Source: Paenibacillus sp. YPG26
GTDB taxonomy: Bacteria > Bacillota > Bacilli > Paenibacillales > Paenibacillaceae
Assembly: GCF_023704175.1 (NCBI RefSeq)
Contig: NZ_CP084530.1
Coordinates: forward strand, 1,944,001 to 2,008,000
Length of the DNA: 64,000 nucleotides
Direction: 5' to 3'
Position 1 is the stretch's first letter. Each line of letters begins with the position of its first letter. The position numbers and the translations under genes are program-made. Under the pieces are notes generated by a model. That model ran no database searches and had not been told where the DNA came from. It worked only from the letters and a program-made list of their open reading frames with translations. Of this stretch, positions 1-8,943 are shown piece by piece.

Positions 1-395
1 CACCGGGAGGATGGACCTCGTTTCTGCTTGAAAGAGGCCTTCGGGTTACCGCAGTTGATCCTGCCAAGATGCATCCCTCATTGATGAGTTCGGACAGACT
101 AACATATTTGAACAGGAATGCAGACAGTGTTAAATTTCGGGAAGAACAATTCGATTTGTTAGTATGTGACATGAGCTGGAGTCCTAAACTAACCGCTAAG
201 CTGGTTACTGGTCTGCTGTACAGCCTAGTTCCTGGAGGAACAGCAATTGTTACTGTAAAGCTCTTGAGCAAGAAGCCGCTTGCGCTAATCAGAGAAGTAA
301 TGGACACGTTTGATAGGGCAAATATGCAGATCCAGAGAGCAAAGCAGCTGTTCCATAATCGCGATGAAATTACACTATATATGATTAAATATTAA
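1..395 (+). CDS. FtsJ/RlmM-like SAM-dependent RNA methyltransferase, 3' part
   Basis: The open frame runs into the window from the left edge, so only the C-terminal part is present. The reading frame begins at base 3 with PGGWTSFLLERGL, the glycine-rich SAM-binding loop (motif I) of FtsJ-type methyltransferases, followed by AVDPA. Further on are CDMSW (catalytic Asp), VTVKL (catalytic Lys) and DEITLYMI, which together resemble the K-D-K-E tetrad of 2'-O-ribose methyltransferases such as RlmM and RrmJ. The RNA target cannot be told from this fragment. An ATG at 69 exists but lies inside the SAM fold, so it is not the real start. No terminator immediately follows; the next T-tailed hairpin is at 487-554. 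Confidence 0.75.
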   Translation, partial: PGGWTSFLLERGLRVTAVDPAKMHPSLMSSDRLTYLNRNADSVKFREEQFDLLVCDMSWSPKLTAKLVTGLLYSLVPGGTAIVTVKLLSKKPLALIREVMDTFDRANMQIQRAKQLFHNRDEITLYMIKY

Positions 396-427
396 TGTCG
401 TTAACTATTATTTTGTAAAATTTGCAC

Positions 428-456
428 TTTACTTAACGGCTTAGGTGTTCTATACT
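428..456 (+). promoter_or_regulatory. Putative sigma-A promoter of the Tad-like cluster
   Basis: TTTACT at 428-433 and TATACT at 451-456 are separated by 17 bases, a reasonable housekeeping promoter. It precedes a leader of about 120 bases before the kinase start codon. Assigned by eye. Confidence 0.5.
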
Positions 457-486
457 GATTCCAATATTATACAGTGACCACTTAGG

Positions 487-554
487 GAAAGTATCCCAAG
501 TATTCGTTTGGTTAGCACAACTAACTGACCGGAGCTTGGGACTTTCTCTTTTTT
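487..554 (+). terminator. Hairpin with U-tract in the leader of the kinase gene
   Basis: GAAAGT-AT-CCCAAG (487-500) pairs with CTTGGGACTTTC (535-546), giving a 12-bp stem with a two-base bulge. An inner GTTAG/CTAAC helix lies at 511-525, and TCTTTTTT follows at 547-554. It ends only 28 bases before the kinase start and lies downstream of the promoter at 428-456. It could therefore be an attenuator of the Tad-like operon, or simply the terminator of the methyltransferase gene. Confidence 0.6.
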
Positions 555-581
555 GTGTTGGTTTAGAGAGGAGAGGATCGA

Positions 582-2096
582 GTGCATTTTCCTTCAAAGC
601 TTGAGCCGGGGAGCCTACTTGGGGGCAGATATCAGATCGAGAAGTGGATAGCAAGCGGGGGAATGAGCCATGTCTATTGTGCAGTGGATTTGAAGCTTCA
701 TGACAAGAAATGGGCTATCAAAGAAACCATGACGGTATCCGGGCAGAATGCCCGGCTGGAAGAGGAAGCCAGACTGCTCATCAGGCTGAACCATCCCCGA
801 TTGCCGCACGTTGTTGATTTTTTCCCGCCTGATGAGGAAGGTTATACCTATTTGGTCATGGACTTTATTGAAGGAGTTACGTTGGAGAATTATCTTGCGG
901 GCTTGACCTGCCTGCCTTCAATCGAAATGGTTCTGCAAATTACCGGCCAGATATGCGAAGGTCTGGAGTACCTTCATACTTTTGACCCGCCCATTGTATA
1001 CCGGGATTTAAAGCCAACGAATTTAATGATTGATCAAGCGGGCAGCCTGCGCTTTATTGATTTCGGAATTGCCAGGCAATTTAAGATGGATCAGCCGGAA
1101 GATACGGTGAAGCTGGGCACGGTTGGTTTTGCCGCACCTGAGCAGTATGGAGGTAAGCAGACTGATGCCAGAACGGATCTGTATTCACTGGGCGCGCTGC
1201 TCTTGTATTTAATCACAGGCGGCCAGCTGAGTGAGTGGAGGCCTGAAGTACAGCAGTTGCTTAAAGTTGATGCCAATCAGTCTAACACAACCGCTCTGCT
1301 AAAGGTTATAAAGAAGCTGCTGCAATATAAGCCTGAGGATCGTTATGTGTCAGTGAGTGAGGTCAGGAAGGCGCTCCAATCCGTAATCGTGCATCCTTCT
1401 TCTGATCGCACTCAGCTTGAGAAGTCAGAGTCCTCCAGAACAAAGGTTATTGCAGTTATCGGAGTCTCGGGAGGTGTTGGTACTACGCATACGGCAATCA
1501 TGCTGGCTTATTCATTAATTACTCACTTTAAGGAAGTTACTTTGCTTGAGCTTACGGATAAATCGAGTGCGTTCGCAAGACTTCAGACTTCAGCTTCCAA
1601 ACCAGGTGTAACCGGGGCTTTATCCGCGGAGAGAAGCTTCTCTATCGAAGGTGTTCATTACTGCCGGCGGCCGACCAGAATGGAAATGCTGGATATGATC
1701 TCAGGCGAGGGTGGATTGGTCATTCTGGATTTGGGGAGCGACCAGAGCAAAGAGACAATTGAAGAGTTTGTGAGGGCAGACATATCGCTTGTTGTGGGCT
1801 CCGCTGCAGCATGGAGATTCCAAGATATTGTATCCTTCTGCAGATTGTCAGCTTCTTACTCTAAAAGTAAATGGATTTACGCAATTCCATCGGCGCCAAT
1901 GACGGTAATTCACCATCTGCGAAGGAAGCTGGGAACCTCTAGACTGCTTCCTATTCCACACGAGACGGATCCCTTTCAACCTTCTGAGGAGACTGTAGCA
2001 GCGATGGAGAATGTGTGCAGATCTATTATCAGCAGCGATAGGCCAACCCGTCTGTTCAAATTTGGTTTTAAGAGAATGTGGAGAGGAGGAGTTTGA
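582..2096 (+). CDS. Ser/Thr protein kinase fused to a ParA-like domain
   Basis: 504 aa, GTG start after GAGAGG. Residues about 15-265 form an apparently active Hanks-type kinase: glycine loop IASGGMSHVY, ATP-anchoring K47 in WAIKE, catalytic YRDLKPTN at 140-147 (Tyr replaces the usual His), DFG at 160-162, and AAPEQYG. Residues about 285-500 resemble a MinD/ParA/TadZ fold with a P-loop-like SGGVGTT at 296-302, in which the usual signature and catalytic lysines are absent. There is no transmembrane or PASTA segment. It opens a nine-gene Tad-like cluster and its stop overlaps the next start (TGATG). I infer that it phosphorylates or positions parts of the secretion/pilus machine. The kinase call is firm; the ParA-like call rests on motif shape and length. 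Confidence 0.85.
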   Translation: MHFPSKLEPGSLLGGRYQIEKWIASGGMSHVYCAVDLKLHDKKWAIKETMTVSGQNARLEEEARLLIRLNHPRLPHVVDFFPPDEEGYTYLVMDFIEGVTLENYLAGLTCLPSIEMVLQITGQICEGLEYLHTFDPPIVYRDLKPTNLMIDQAGSLRFIDFGIARQFKMDQPEDTVKLGTVGFAAPEQYGGKQTDARTDLYSLGALLLYLITGGQLSEWRPEVQQLLKVDANQSNTTALLKVIKKLLQYKPEDRYVSVSEVRKALQSVIVHPSSDRTQLEKSESSRTKVIAVIGVSGGVGTTHTAIMLAYSLITHFKEVTLLELTDKSSAFARLQTSASKPGVTGALSAERSFSIEGVHYCRRPTRMEMLDMISGEGGLVILDLGSDQSKETIEEFVRADISLVVGSAAAWRFQDIVSFCRLSASYSKSKWIYAIPSAPMTVIHHLRRKLGTSRLLPIPHETDPFQPSEETVAAMENVCRSIISSDRPTRLFKFGFKRMWRGGV

Positions 2097-2983
2097 TGTT
2101 TAGGTTAAGACAAAGAACCCGGCATATGCTCTATGCGGCTCTGACGGGTGCAGGTATTGTTATGTTTGTGTTCATCGTGTATCTAGTTATAAGCCAGAAC
2201 CATAATAAGCAATCCATGAATTTAATTGAACAAAAGTATGAGGGTGAGATTAACCGGCTTAAGGAGGGCAAGGCCAATCAGATGACGTCTGGCTGGATAA
2301 CAGTCCGGGAGATAGGGGCAGGAGAGAAATTGCGGACAACTGATCTTGAGCAGAAGGATTTCCCGGCTGATCGGGTACCCAGCGATGCACTTCTTCAGAA
2401 GGACGATATTGAAGGGAAGATCACCAAGATAGCGTTAAAGTCCAAAACCTTGGTTACCGGATCAGTGCTCTATGAGGCGGAAGCAGCTAGTAATGATCTG
2501 CGGAATCGTGAGATTAGCTTCGTGAAAATTCCCGCGGTTCTGAAGTCAAAAGATGTAATTGATGTAAGAATTCAGTTCCCGACAGGCCAGGACTACATTA
2601 TTTTATCGAAGAAGAAAGTGAAAGATCTAAAGACTACCACCATGACATTAACCTTGACTGAGTCAGAAATCCTGTCTTTATCCAGTGCGGTAGTTGACGC
2701 TTATTTACATAAAGCATCTATTTATGCACTTACATATGTCGAGCCTGAGCTTCAGATGTCCGCTATCCCGACCTATCCGGCAAATGATGAGGTGCTTAAG
2801 CTGATCTCCAAAGACCCGAATATCTTAAGGCGTGCGGAGCAAGGGCTCAGTCACACATCAAGGGCGCTATTGGAGAAAGACTTGAGCGCTCTAACTCCAC
2901 AGTCAGCTACTGAATTTGAAGGGAAGCAAGTGGAATATTTACAGTCTGCGCAGCAGACGGATCAGAATACTCAAGTAAAATAA
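2096..2983 (+). CDS. CpaB/RcpC-like SAF-domain pilus assembly protein
   Basis: 295 aa. The ATG at 2096 overlaps the kinase stop and sits five bases after GAGGAGG; an upstream in-frame start at 2078 lacks a site. One N-terminal membrane helix (about residues 10-32) is followed by an extracytoplasmic part. A SAF domain (GWITVREIGAGEKLRTTDL, with the typical ending DFPADRVPSDAL) is seen at about residues 65-125. CpaB/RcpC proteins carry SAF domains and help the Tad secretin in diderms. In a monoderm this protein presumably acts at the cell-wall face or as an assembly factor. The C-terminal 60 residues are hydrophilic and of unknown role. No secretin gene is nearby. Confidence 0.7.
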   Translation: MFRLRQRTRHMLYAALTGAGIVMFVFIVYLVISQNHNKQSMNLIEQKYEGEINRLKEGKANQMTSGWITVREIGAGEKLRTTDLEQKDFPADRVPSDALLQKDDIEGKITKIALKSKTLVTGSVLYEAEAASNDLRNREISFVKIPAVLKSKDVIDVRIQFPTGQDYIILSKKKVKDLKTTTMTLTLTESEILSLSSAVVDAYLHKASIYALTYVEPELQMSAIPTYPANDEVLKLISKDPNILRRAEQGLSHTSRALLEKDLSALTPQSATEFEGKQVEYLQSAQQTDQNTQVK

Positions 2984-3037
2984 AGCTTCGATTATGAAGA
3001 TGAAGACCGGGCATTAAACATATACGGAGGGATAAGA

Positions 3038-3751
3038 GTGAAACACTGGATTTTTGCCGGCGTTAGTGATAAGCGGGAACTGCTGTTGTACCTGAGTAAA
3101 ATACTTACTAGTAATGGGCAGAGAGTTCTGCTTGTAGATGCTACGGAACAATCTAAGTACAAGTATTCGATTGGTGTGCATGACAACGAAATGCGGTTAA
3201 CTGAATTTTGCGGGATTGATGTCGCTTCAGGGTATGAGAGTGCGCTTGAACTGTTTAGCGATCTGGATAGCCACGGGGAGTCAGAGCTGTCTTATGATTA
3301 CATCTTGTTTGACCTGGAAGATCCAGCTTTCTGTGGTCAGGATATTTGGGTAGAAGCAGATGCTGTTGTCTGGGTGACCAGCTTCGAGAGGTACGCCTTG
3401 GAGAAGAGCAGAGAGCAGTTCTCTGAGCTGCTGGGTCGGTATCCTCAATTACAAGGAATGAAGATTAGAAGAGTATATGTTCAGAGTGTAGACAGCCGCT
3501 TAAGTGAGCCCTACATCCGAAGCTTTGTCAGCAGTCTGCCGTTTGCGTGGCAAGAGGATTTCATTGAAATGCCATGGGATGAGGCGAATGTGGCCGTTCA
3601 CATAGAAAGTGAGCATGCCCGGACAATTGGATTCAATAGGGTAACCCGGGCATATAAAAATGCTCTGAAAGAGCTGCTGGAGCAGTTAACTGAATGGGAT
3701 AAGCCTCATACCCGCAAACTGCTGCGTTACGCTGAAAGGAGGAGAGCATGA
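3038..3751 (+). CDS. ParA/TadZ-like protein lacking a P-loop
   Basis: 237 aa, GTG start with GGAGGG at proper distance. The opening KHWIFAGVSDKRELLLYLSKIL followed by QRVLLVDA has the strand-loop-helix-strand layout of MinD/ParA ATPases, but the loop has no GKT/GKS. A later YDYILFDLED matches the position of the Walker B-like strand. This suggests a degenerate ATPase-fold localisation factor like TadZ/CpaE. It lies between the CpaB-like gene and a second similar protein, whose ATG overlaps its stop. The function is inferred from fold pattern and context only. Confidence 0.5.
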   Translation: MKHWIFAGVSDKRELLLYLSKILTSNGQRVLLVDATEQSKYKYSIGVHDNEMRLTEFCGIDVASGYESALELFSDLDSHGESELSYDYILFDLEDPAFCGQDIWVEADAVVWVTSFERYALEKSREQFSELLGRYPQLQGMKIRRVYVQSVDSRLSEPYIRSFVSSLPFAWQEDFIEMPWDEANVAVHIESEHARTIGFNRVTRAYKNALKELLEQLTEWDKPHTRKLLRYAERRRA

Positions 3752-4578
3752 CAACAATCGCTTTCTGGGACTATGGTCAGGCCGGAACCTCAGAGGTTGC
3801 AGTGCCTCTCGCTGTGATAACAAGTCTGGATTATCGAATCCGAATTTTGCTTACTCAGACAGGCACGAGGAGAACCGGAATCGGAGAGGCATTTAAAGAA
3901 AATAAAAGTTACCCATCAAATGTGCTTGTTGCAAGCTCGAATCAGCAGGGAATCGACTCATTAATGCGTCTATCTGCCAGCGGGATCCTGGACAGGCACA
4001 ATATTGCGGACTACACGATTCCGCTAGTACAAGACAGACTGGATATGGCCCCGGGGCCGGAATTTGGAGAAGCGGGTCTAGCAAGATATCACGAAGCCCA
4101 GTTCAATCATCTGCTTGGAGTTGCCAATGAAAGGTATGAACTTGTGCTGGTGGATTCCCCTGGGAGCGGAACCTTTAATGAATTGACAATGAAGGCCGGG
4201 CAGGTAACGGTGATACTGCTCAGGCAAAATACAAGGCTGCTTGAGACTTATTTTGAAGAGGCTAAGTATAATCCACTGATTACGAACAAGCCGCATGTGC
4301 TTGTCATTAACGATTATGATGCCGACCAGCATTGTTCTATTTCCAATATCAGACGAAGATACGGCTGCAAGGCGCCATTAATCGGAATCCCGTATAGCCG
4401 GGAAATGGCCGATGCCTGGAATTCCCGTGAGGTGATTGCTTTCTTTAGGAGGAACTATGATGTTAACCGGAGAAACGTGCCAGTCTCGAAGTATATGGGT
4501 GCCATTAGGCAGTTAAGCCAAAAAGTAATGGAGCTCGCGGATATTCAGCAAATCCCTAACTCAGGAAGGGGGGCTTAA
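3748..4578 (+). CDS. Second ParA/TadZ-like protein lacking a P-loop
   Basis: 276 aa; its ATG overlaps the preceding stop (ATGA). It starts TIAFWDYGQAGTSEVAVPLA, where a ParA protein would have a KGGxGKT loop; here no lysine is present. The middle has YELVLVDSPGSGTFNELTMKAG, very like the Walker B/switch region of MinD-type proteins (DxPxG), and HVLVINDYD follows. I read it as another pseudo-ATPase of the TadZ/CpaE type, likely to form a polar or platform-localising complex with its neighbour. It could retain nucleotide binding without hydrolysis. Confidence 0.55.
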   Translation: MTTIAFWDYGQAGTSEVAVPLAVITSLDYRIRILLTQTGTRRTGIGEAFKENKSYPSNVLVASSNQQGIDSLMRLSASGILDRHNIADYTIPLVQDRLDMAPGPEFGEAGLARYHEAQFNHLLGVANERYELVLVDSPGSGTFNELTMKAGQVTVILLRQNTRLLETYFEEAKYNPLITNKPHVLVINDYDADQHCSISNIRRRYGCKAPLIGIPYSREMADAWNSREVIAFFRRNYDVNRRNVPVSKYMGAIRQLSQKVMELADIQQIPNSGRGA

Positions 4579-6372
4579 ATGGCTTCTGGAATAAATGCGG
4601 TAGCTATTGGGGTTATAGGATTGTTCGTTCTATTATTCGTAATTCTCAAAGTCTTCGTACCGAGCCGGAGTCAACATGAGACGGTTCATCAAGAGGAACG
4701 ATTTACTTTGAATGCACTTATTCAGTCTATTAAACAAAGTCTTCATGAACTCAGCCGGACAAGAGTGGATGACTGGAAATATGGAGAGGAAGAATACCGT
4801 AGAATCTCTAACCAAAGAACAGAGCTGAGAAAAGCATTAAAGGGCTGCGTATCCGGGGATTATTCAGATAAGGAATATGTGAAGCTGTATATTGCGGATC
4901 TTCTTCAGACCTCATACGGTATTGATTCTATAACGATTAACAAGATCATTCCCTTTGAGGAGCTCCATTTATTATCCATACAGGATCGGTTTGAAATCCT
5001 GCTGTACTTGTACAAATCTAGTCATGGGGAGAATGCCATCAGCACCCTTATCGAGAAATATGAGCTGGATAAGGTAAGAACCTCATCGGACGGTGATGAT
5101 CAGGTATTTGAGATTACGGCGGAAGATATCGACTATGTTTTTTGTCTTGAGAATCGTCCCCTCTTGTTCCAGGAGAAGCTGGACATTGTTGTCCAAAGGA
5201 TCTATCAGCAGTATAAGGGGTTCTCTGTAGCCGATGAACTGCGTGACCAAAGAATAGATGGAGTAAGCGGCGGTGTAAGTGGGGTTCCCGAGCAAGACTG
5301 CCGTAGGGGGATCAGACAGGACTTTGAAGTGGCAGGTTATGACACTCAGCTTCGTAAGGGACCATGTCATGGGCCGAAGAATTATGAAAGCCTATGGATC
5401 TTTTACAAAGGAAAATCAATACATCTTCCCTTTCTGTCGTTCGGGAGTGAAAGTGAACTGAAGCGAGTCTGTCAGAATATATACAAGTACAATCTCCCAG
5501 GTCAACTCTCCGAATCCAGCGGTTATAAAGTGAACGAGATGAAGGATGGTTCAAGGGTAGTCGTTGTAAGACCTCCTTTTTCGGAGTCTTGGGCATTTTT
5601 TGTAAGAAAGTTCGATGTCAAATCTGCTGTACTTGCTCAGTTGATTAAAGACGAGAATGCCGAGCTGCCGATTGAACTCCTGAAATATCTAATGAAAGGC
5701 GGCAGAATCACAGCGATTACAGGAGCACAAGGCTCGGGGAAGACTACCCTGCTTATGGCCATGGTCAAACATATTTATGCATCCTATACCCTCCGTGTTC
5801 AGGAAATGTCTTTCGAGCTCCATCTAAGAAGCTTGTACAGCAAACGCAACATACTCAGCTTCAAGGAGACCGATTATATTAGCGGCCAAGCCGGCCTGGA
5901 TCTTCAGAAGAAGACAGACGGGGCAGTGAACATTCTGGGCGAAGTGGCAACAGATGAAGTTGCTACGTGGATGATTCAAATGGCGCAGGTGGCGAGCCTG
6001 TTCACGATTTTCACCCATCATGCCAAGACATTCGATGACCTCATTCAGTCATTACGGAATTCCCTGCTTAAATCCGGGATGTTCCGGGATGAACGCATGG
6101 CCGAAAGGCAGGTTCTGAGTGTAATTAATTTCAATATCCATCTGCGCGCAGATCTCAATGGAAATCGGTACATCGAACGGATTACCGAATGTGTGAATAG
6201 CAACCGTGACAAAGGGAGAAACATTATCGAATTTCATAATGGTCGTTATGTATTGGTTAACTCTTTATCCAGCCACAGTATTCAGGAAATGACGGGACAA
6301 ATGACTTCTGAAGACGCAAGCAGCTTCCGGACTTTTGTTAGCACTTATTGGGGTGAACACATTGGAGCTTAA
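4579..6372 (+). CDS. TadA/CpaF-like secretion ATPase
   Basis: 597 aa, ATG after GGAAGGGGGG. One N-terminal hydrophobic segment (about residues 8-26) is unusual for CpaF proteins, which are normally soluble, and may tether it to the membrane. Residues about 190-360 correspond to the N-terminal domain of PulE/VirB11-type ATPases. Walker A GAQGSGKTT is at 382-390 with K388. A Walker B-like NILGEVATDEVATW and a His box THHAKT follow. It would power pilin assembly or secretion through the TadB/TadC platform encoded next. The C-terminal motor domain is intact by eye. Assignment to the T2SS/T4P ATPase superfamily is secure; the precise substrate is unknown. Confidence 0.85.
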   Translation: MASGINAVAIGVIGLFVLLFVILKVFVPSRSQHETVHQEERFTLNALIQSIKQSLHELSRTRVDDWKYGEEEYRRISNQRTELRKALKGCVSGDYSDKEYVKLYIADLLQTSYGIDSITINKIIPFEELHLLSIQDRFEILLYLYKSSHGENAISTLIEKYELDKVRTSSDGDDQVFEITAEDIDYVFCLENRPLLFQEKLDIVVQRIYQQYKGFSVADELRDQRIDGVSGGVSGVPEQDCRRGIRQDFEVAGYDTQLRKGPCHGPKNYESLWIFYKGKSIHLPFLSFGSESELKRVCQNIYKYNLPGQLSESSGYKVNEMKDGSRVVVVRPPFSESWAFFVRKFDVKSAVLAQLIKDENAELPIELLKYLMKGGRITAITGAQGSGKTTLLMAMVKHIYASYTLRVQEMSFELHLRSLYSKRNILSFKETDYISGQAGLDLQKKTDGAVNILGEVATDEVATWMIQMAQVASLFTIFTHHAKTFDDLIQSLRNSLLKSGMFRDERMAERQVLSVINFNIHLRADLNGNRYIERITECVNSNRDKGRNIIEFHNGRYVLVNSLSSHSIQEMTGQMTSEDASSFRTFVSTYWGEHIGA

Positions 6373-8434
6373 GCAGTGGCTGATATGGATTGGAATAGGA
6401 TCGGGAGTGGGCTTCTTAAGTTTGATCATAGCTTTAAGAGTGATACATAGAAATGAGCAGACGAGCGAAGGGTATTTTGCTTTTACAAAGCCGGCTGCAT
6501 CCAGTAGCTGGGTTCATCGGTACAAAGTGTGGATGCTGATCTGTTATCAGAACAGTATGAAGGTTCCTGTATTACGTACATACATTCATAAGATTCGCAA
6601 AAGAATAGCCGGTGTGAACATCCATAATGAATTTGACTTAAGAATACATACCATGACAGCGGCCCTGTGTATATTGGGAACCTATGGATTCAGCATCACC
6701 ATATTGTACAGTCTGAATCCGGATTTTATTTATCTATTGACACTAATTCTTACAGCGATCATTCTGAATAGCATGTTTCTGGACTCATATATCCATCGTT
6801 TGGAGAAAAAGCTGCTGCTTCAGATGGTTGATTACTTCACAGAGGTCAGACACGCCTACCACCGTCACGGCATAGTAGAGGAAGCTTTGTATGATGCTGC
6901 AGAAATTGCGGAAGAAGAAATTGCGAGACACGGATTCGCTATAGCAGACGCGCTGGTCTCAACAAATCCGGCTGATGAGCTCGACAAGTATTATGAGACT
7001 TCACCCAGCCGTTTTCTTAAGTCGTTTGCGGGAATCTCGTTTTTAATTATGGAGTATGGGGATAAGGTTAAGAAAGAGGGCTCTATTTATTTAAAGGCAC
7101 TGAGCAGCCTGACCCAGGAAATCCATCTGGATATTATACGCCGCAATAAACTTGATTATTTATTAAAAGGGCTGCACTTTATTGCACTAATTCCTGTTTT
7201 TTTCACAAAACCGATTGAACTTTGGGCGAGAAGAAGCTTCCCATTAATGGAAGACTACTATTTAGGTAAGTATGGGCTGCTGACCAAAATCGTAATATAT
7301 GTCATTATCATTCTTGCTTACATAATGCTTCAGAAATTAACAGGTGTTGAAGAAAAAAATTATGTTCCCAAACCTGGAAGGGCAGGCTGGGAGCAGACAT
7401 TATATGAGAATTCAAAATCTGGAAAGCTGGTAAACCTATTTATCCCCGGATCTCATACCATTAGCTACTTGAAAATGTCGGAACTGCTAAGGGACACCAA
7501 TCATCCGCTAAAGGTGGAATGGATGTATATCCGGCGCATTGTGCTATTTATCGGTGCTGTTCTAATCACACTCGGCTGCACTATCTTCCTGCATTCAAGT
7601 GAAAAGGCCCGGATTGTATCCGAGAGTCCCAGGGAATCTATCATGCTCGGCTCAAGTTCTCGAGCAGAATCAACACAACATAACAAGGTACGTGAACAAG
7701 ATCGCAAGTGGATCAATAGACTTAACGGTTCGGGCTCAGCTGTTAGTTATGAGCAGGTATCAAGGATAGTGGCAACGGATGCGGACAAGAATCTAACTGA
7801 AGAGCAGCTAAAAGCAATTGTTAGCAGAATAATGGACAAATTCAACCGGCTGAATCATGAATACTTGAAATGGTGGGAAGTTCTCTTATCGCTTGGAATA
7901 GGATGGCTTGGATATTGCTGCCCACTATGGATGCTCTACTTCCAAAGACGAATCAGAGCCATGGATATGAAGCACGAGGTGTACCAGTTCCAGACCATGA
8001 TTACAATTCTTAGGGAGCTTGAAAGGATATCTGTAGAGGAAATATTGGAATGGATGCATGCTTATTCAGTGATCTTTAGAACACCCATCGAGAAATGCCT
8101 GCTTCATTACGAACATGGGGCAGAGGCTTCCCTTCAATCCATGAAAGAAGAATCGGCTCTTCCGGAGTTCACCAGACTCACGGAGAAGCTGCTGCTGGCG
8201 GTTGAGAAGATTCCGATTGCGCAGGCTTTCGATGATTTGGAGAGTGAGATGGCTTTTCGATTTGAGCAGAGGCGGCTGGATTACGAGAAAATGCTGGAGA
8301 CTAAGGCAGGGCTTGGGCGGGTGATCGGCTTCACTCCTATGTATGCACTCATATTTATGTATCTCGTTATACCTCTGATCTGGATGAGCTTTACTCAGAT
8401 GAGTCAATATTACGATCAAATTCAAAAAATCTAA
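6362..8434 (+). CDS. Fused TadB-TadC-like membrane platform protein
   Basis: About 690 aa from a TTG at 6362 (GGGGTG six bases upstream). GTG at 6353 and TTG at 6335 are alternatives, all overlapping the end of the ATPase gene. Hydrophobic segments occur at the N-terminus, around residues 100-140 (two), 270-330 (two), about 390-410, 510-535 and near the C-terminus. Helical cytoplasmic stretches between them fit two successive T2SSF-type domains. Tad systems normally encode TadB and TadC as two separate proteins of about 300 aa, so this looks like a fusion. It should form the inner-membrane base driven by the preceding ATPase. Confidence 0.7.
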   Translation: MELKQWLIWIGIGSGVGFLSLIIALRVIHRNEQTSEGYFAFTKPAASSSWVHRYKVWMLICYQNSMKVPVLRTYIHKIRKRIAGVNIHNEFDLRIHTMTAALCILGTYGFSITILYSLNPDFIYLLTLILTAIILNSMFLDSYIHRLEKKLLLQMVDYFTEVRHAYHRHGIVEEALYDAAEIAEEEIARHGFAIADALVSTNPADELDKYYETSPSRFLKSFAGISFLIMEYGDKVKKEGSIYLKALSSLTQEIHLDIIRRNKLDYLLKGLHFIALIPVFFTKPIELWARRSFPLMEDYYLGKYGLLTKIVIYVIIILAYIMLQKLTGVEEKNYVPKPGRAGWEQTLYENSKSGKLVNLFIPGSHTISYLKMSELLRDTNHPLKVEWMYIRRIVLFIGAVLITLGCTIFLHSSEKARIVSESPRESIMLGSSSRAESTQHNKVREQDRKWINRLNGSGSAVSYEQVSRIVATDADKNLTEEQLKAIVSRIMDKFNRLNHEYLKWWEVLLSLGIGWLGYCCPLWMLYFQRRIRAMDMKHEVYQFQTMITILRELERISVEEILEWMHAYSVIFRTPIEKCLLHYEHGAEASLQSMKEESALPEFTRLTEKLLLAVEKIPIAQAFDDLESEMAFRFEQRRLDYEKMLETKAGLGRVIGFTPMYALIFMYLVIPLIWMSFTQMSQYYDQIQKI

Positions 8435-8457
8435 TTAAATTTGGAGGTTTATTTCTC

Positions 8458-8943
8458 ATGAATAACGCGTCTACAGCACTTAAAGTTGCAGCAGGTATTT
8501 TCCTGACTATTGCCTTGATTACGATTGTCGTCATTCTATTTATTTCGGCTCAAGAGGCAACCAAGACAGCCCAGAATAACTTCTCAGATATTCAGACCGA
8601 GCTTGCTCAAGCCTCATTCACGGTATATGACGATACTTCGATAAGCGGTTCCCAGGTAGTCAACGCGATTAGAAAATACAAAGGGAAAGACCAATTTGGA
8701 ATTAAAGTTCTAACCGGGAAGAATCAAAGCGGAGTATGGTACGGATCCTCTTTGAACACTACGGATGTTACTGACGGTGCTTATGGATCGGTGACAGGTA
8801 AAAGCGCTACTGAGGTCACCAAATCCTGGGATGAAACAGATCCCAACTATGTGAACCCGAGTGGCAAATTCAAGGCTCAAGTCGTTAAAGACAGCTCCAA
8901 CGTCGTTCGCGGCTTAATCTTTGTGCAAAGCACGGCCAGATAA
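8458..8943 (+). CDS. Small pilin-like membrane-anchored protein
   Basis: 161 aa, ATG preceded by GGAGG. A long hydrophobic N-terminal helix (about residues 8-30) is followed by a helical AQEATKTAQNNF segment and a soluble C-terminal domain. That layout is typical of pilins and pseudopilins, although the type IV prepilin Gly/Glu cleavage signature is not visible. Residues around 60-85 contain ISGSQVVNAI, which recurs as YTGAQVLVLM in the next protein, so the two are probably diverged paralogues. It is a candidate main fibre subunit of the Tad-like machine. No function is proven. Confidence 0.5.
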   Translation: MNNASTALKVAAGIFLTIALITIVVILFISAQEATKTAQNNFSDIQTELAQASFTVYDDTSISGSQVVNAIRKYKGKDQFGIKVLTGKNQSGVWYGSSLNTTDVTDGAYGSVTGKSATEVTKSWDETDPNYVNPSGKFKAQVVKDSSNVVRGLIFVQSTAR

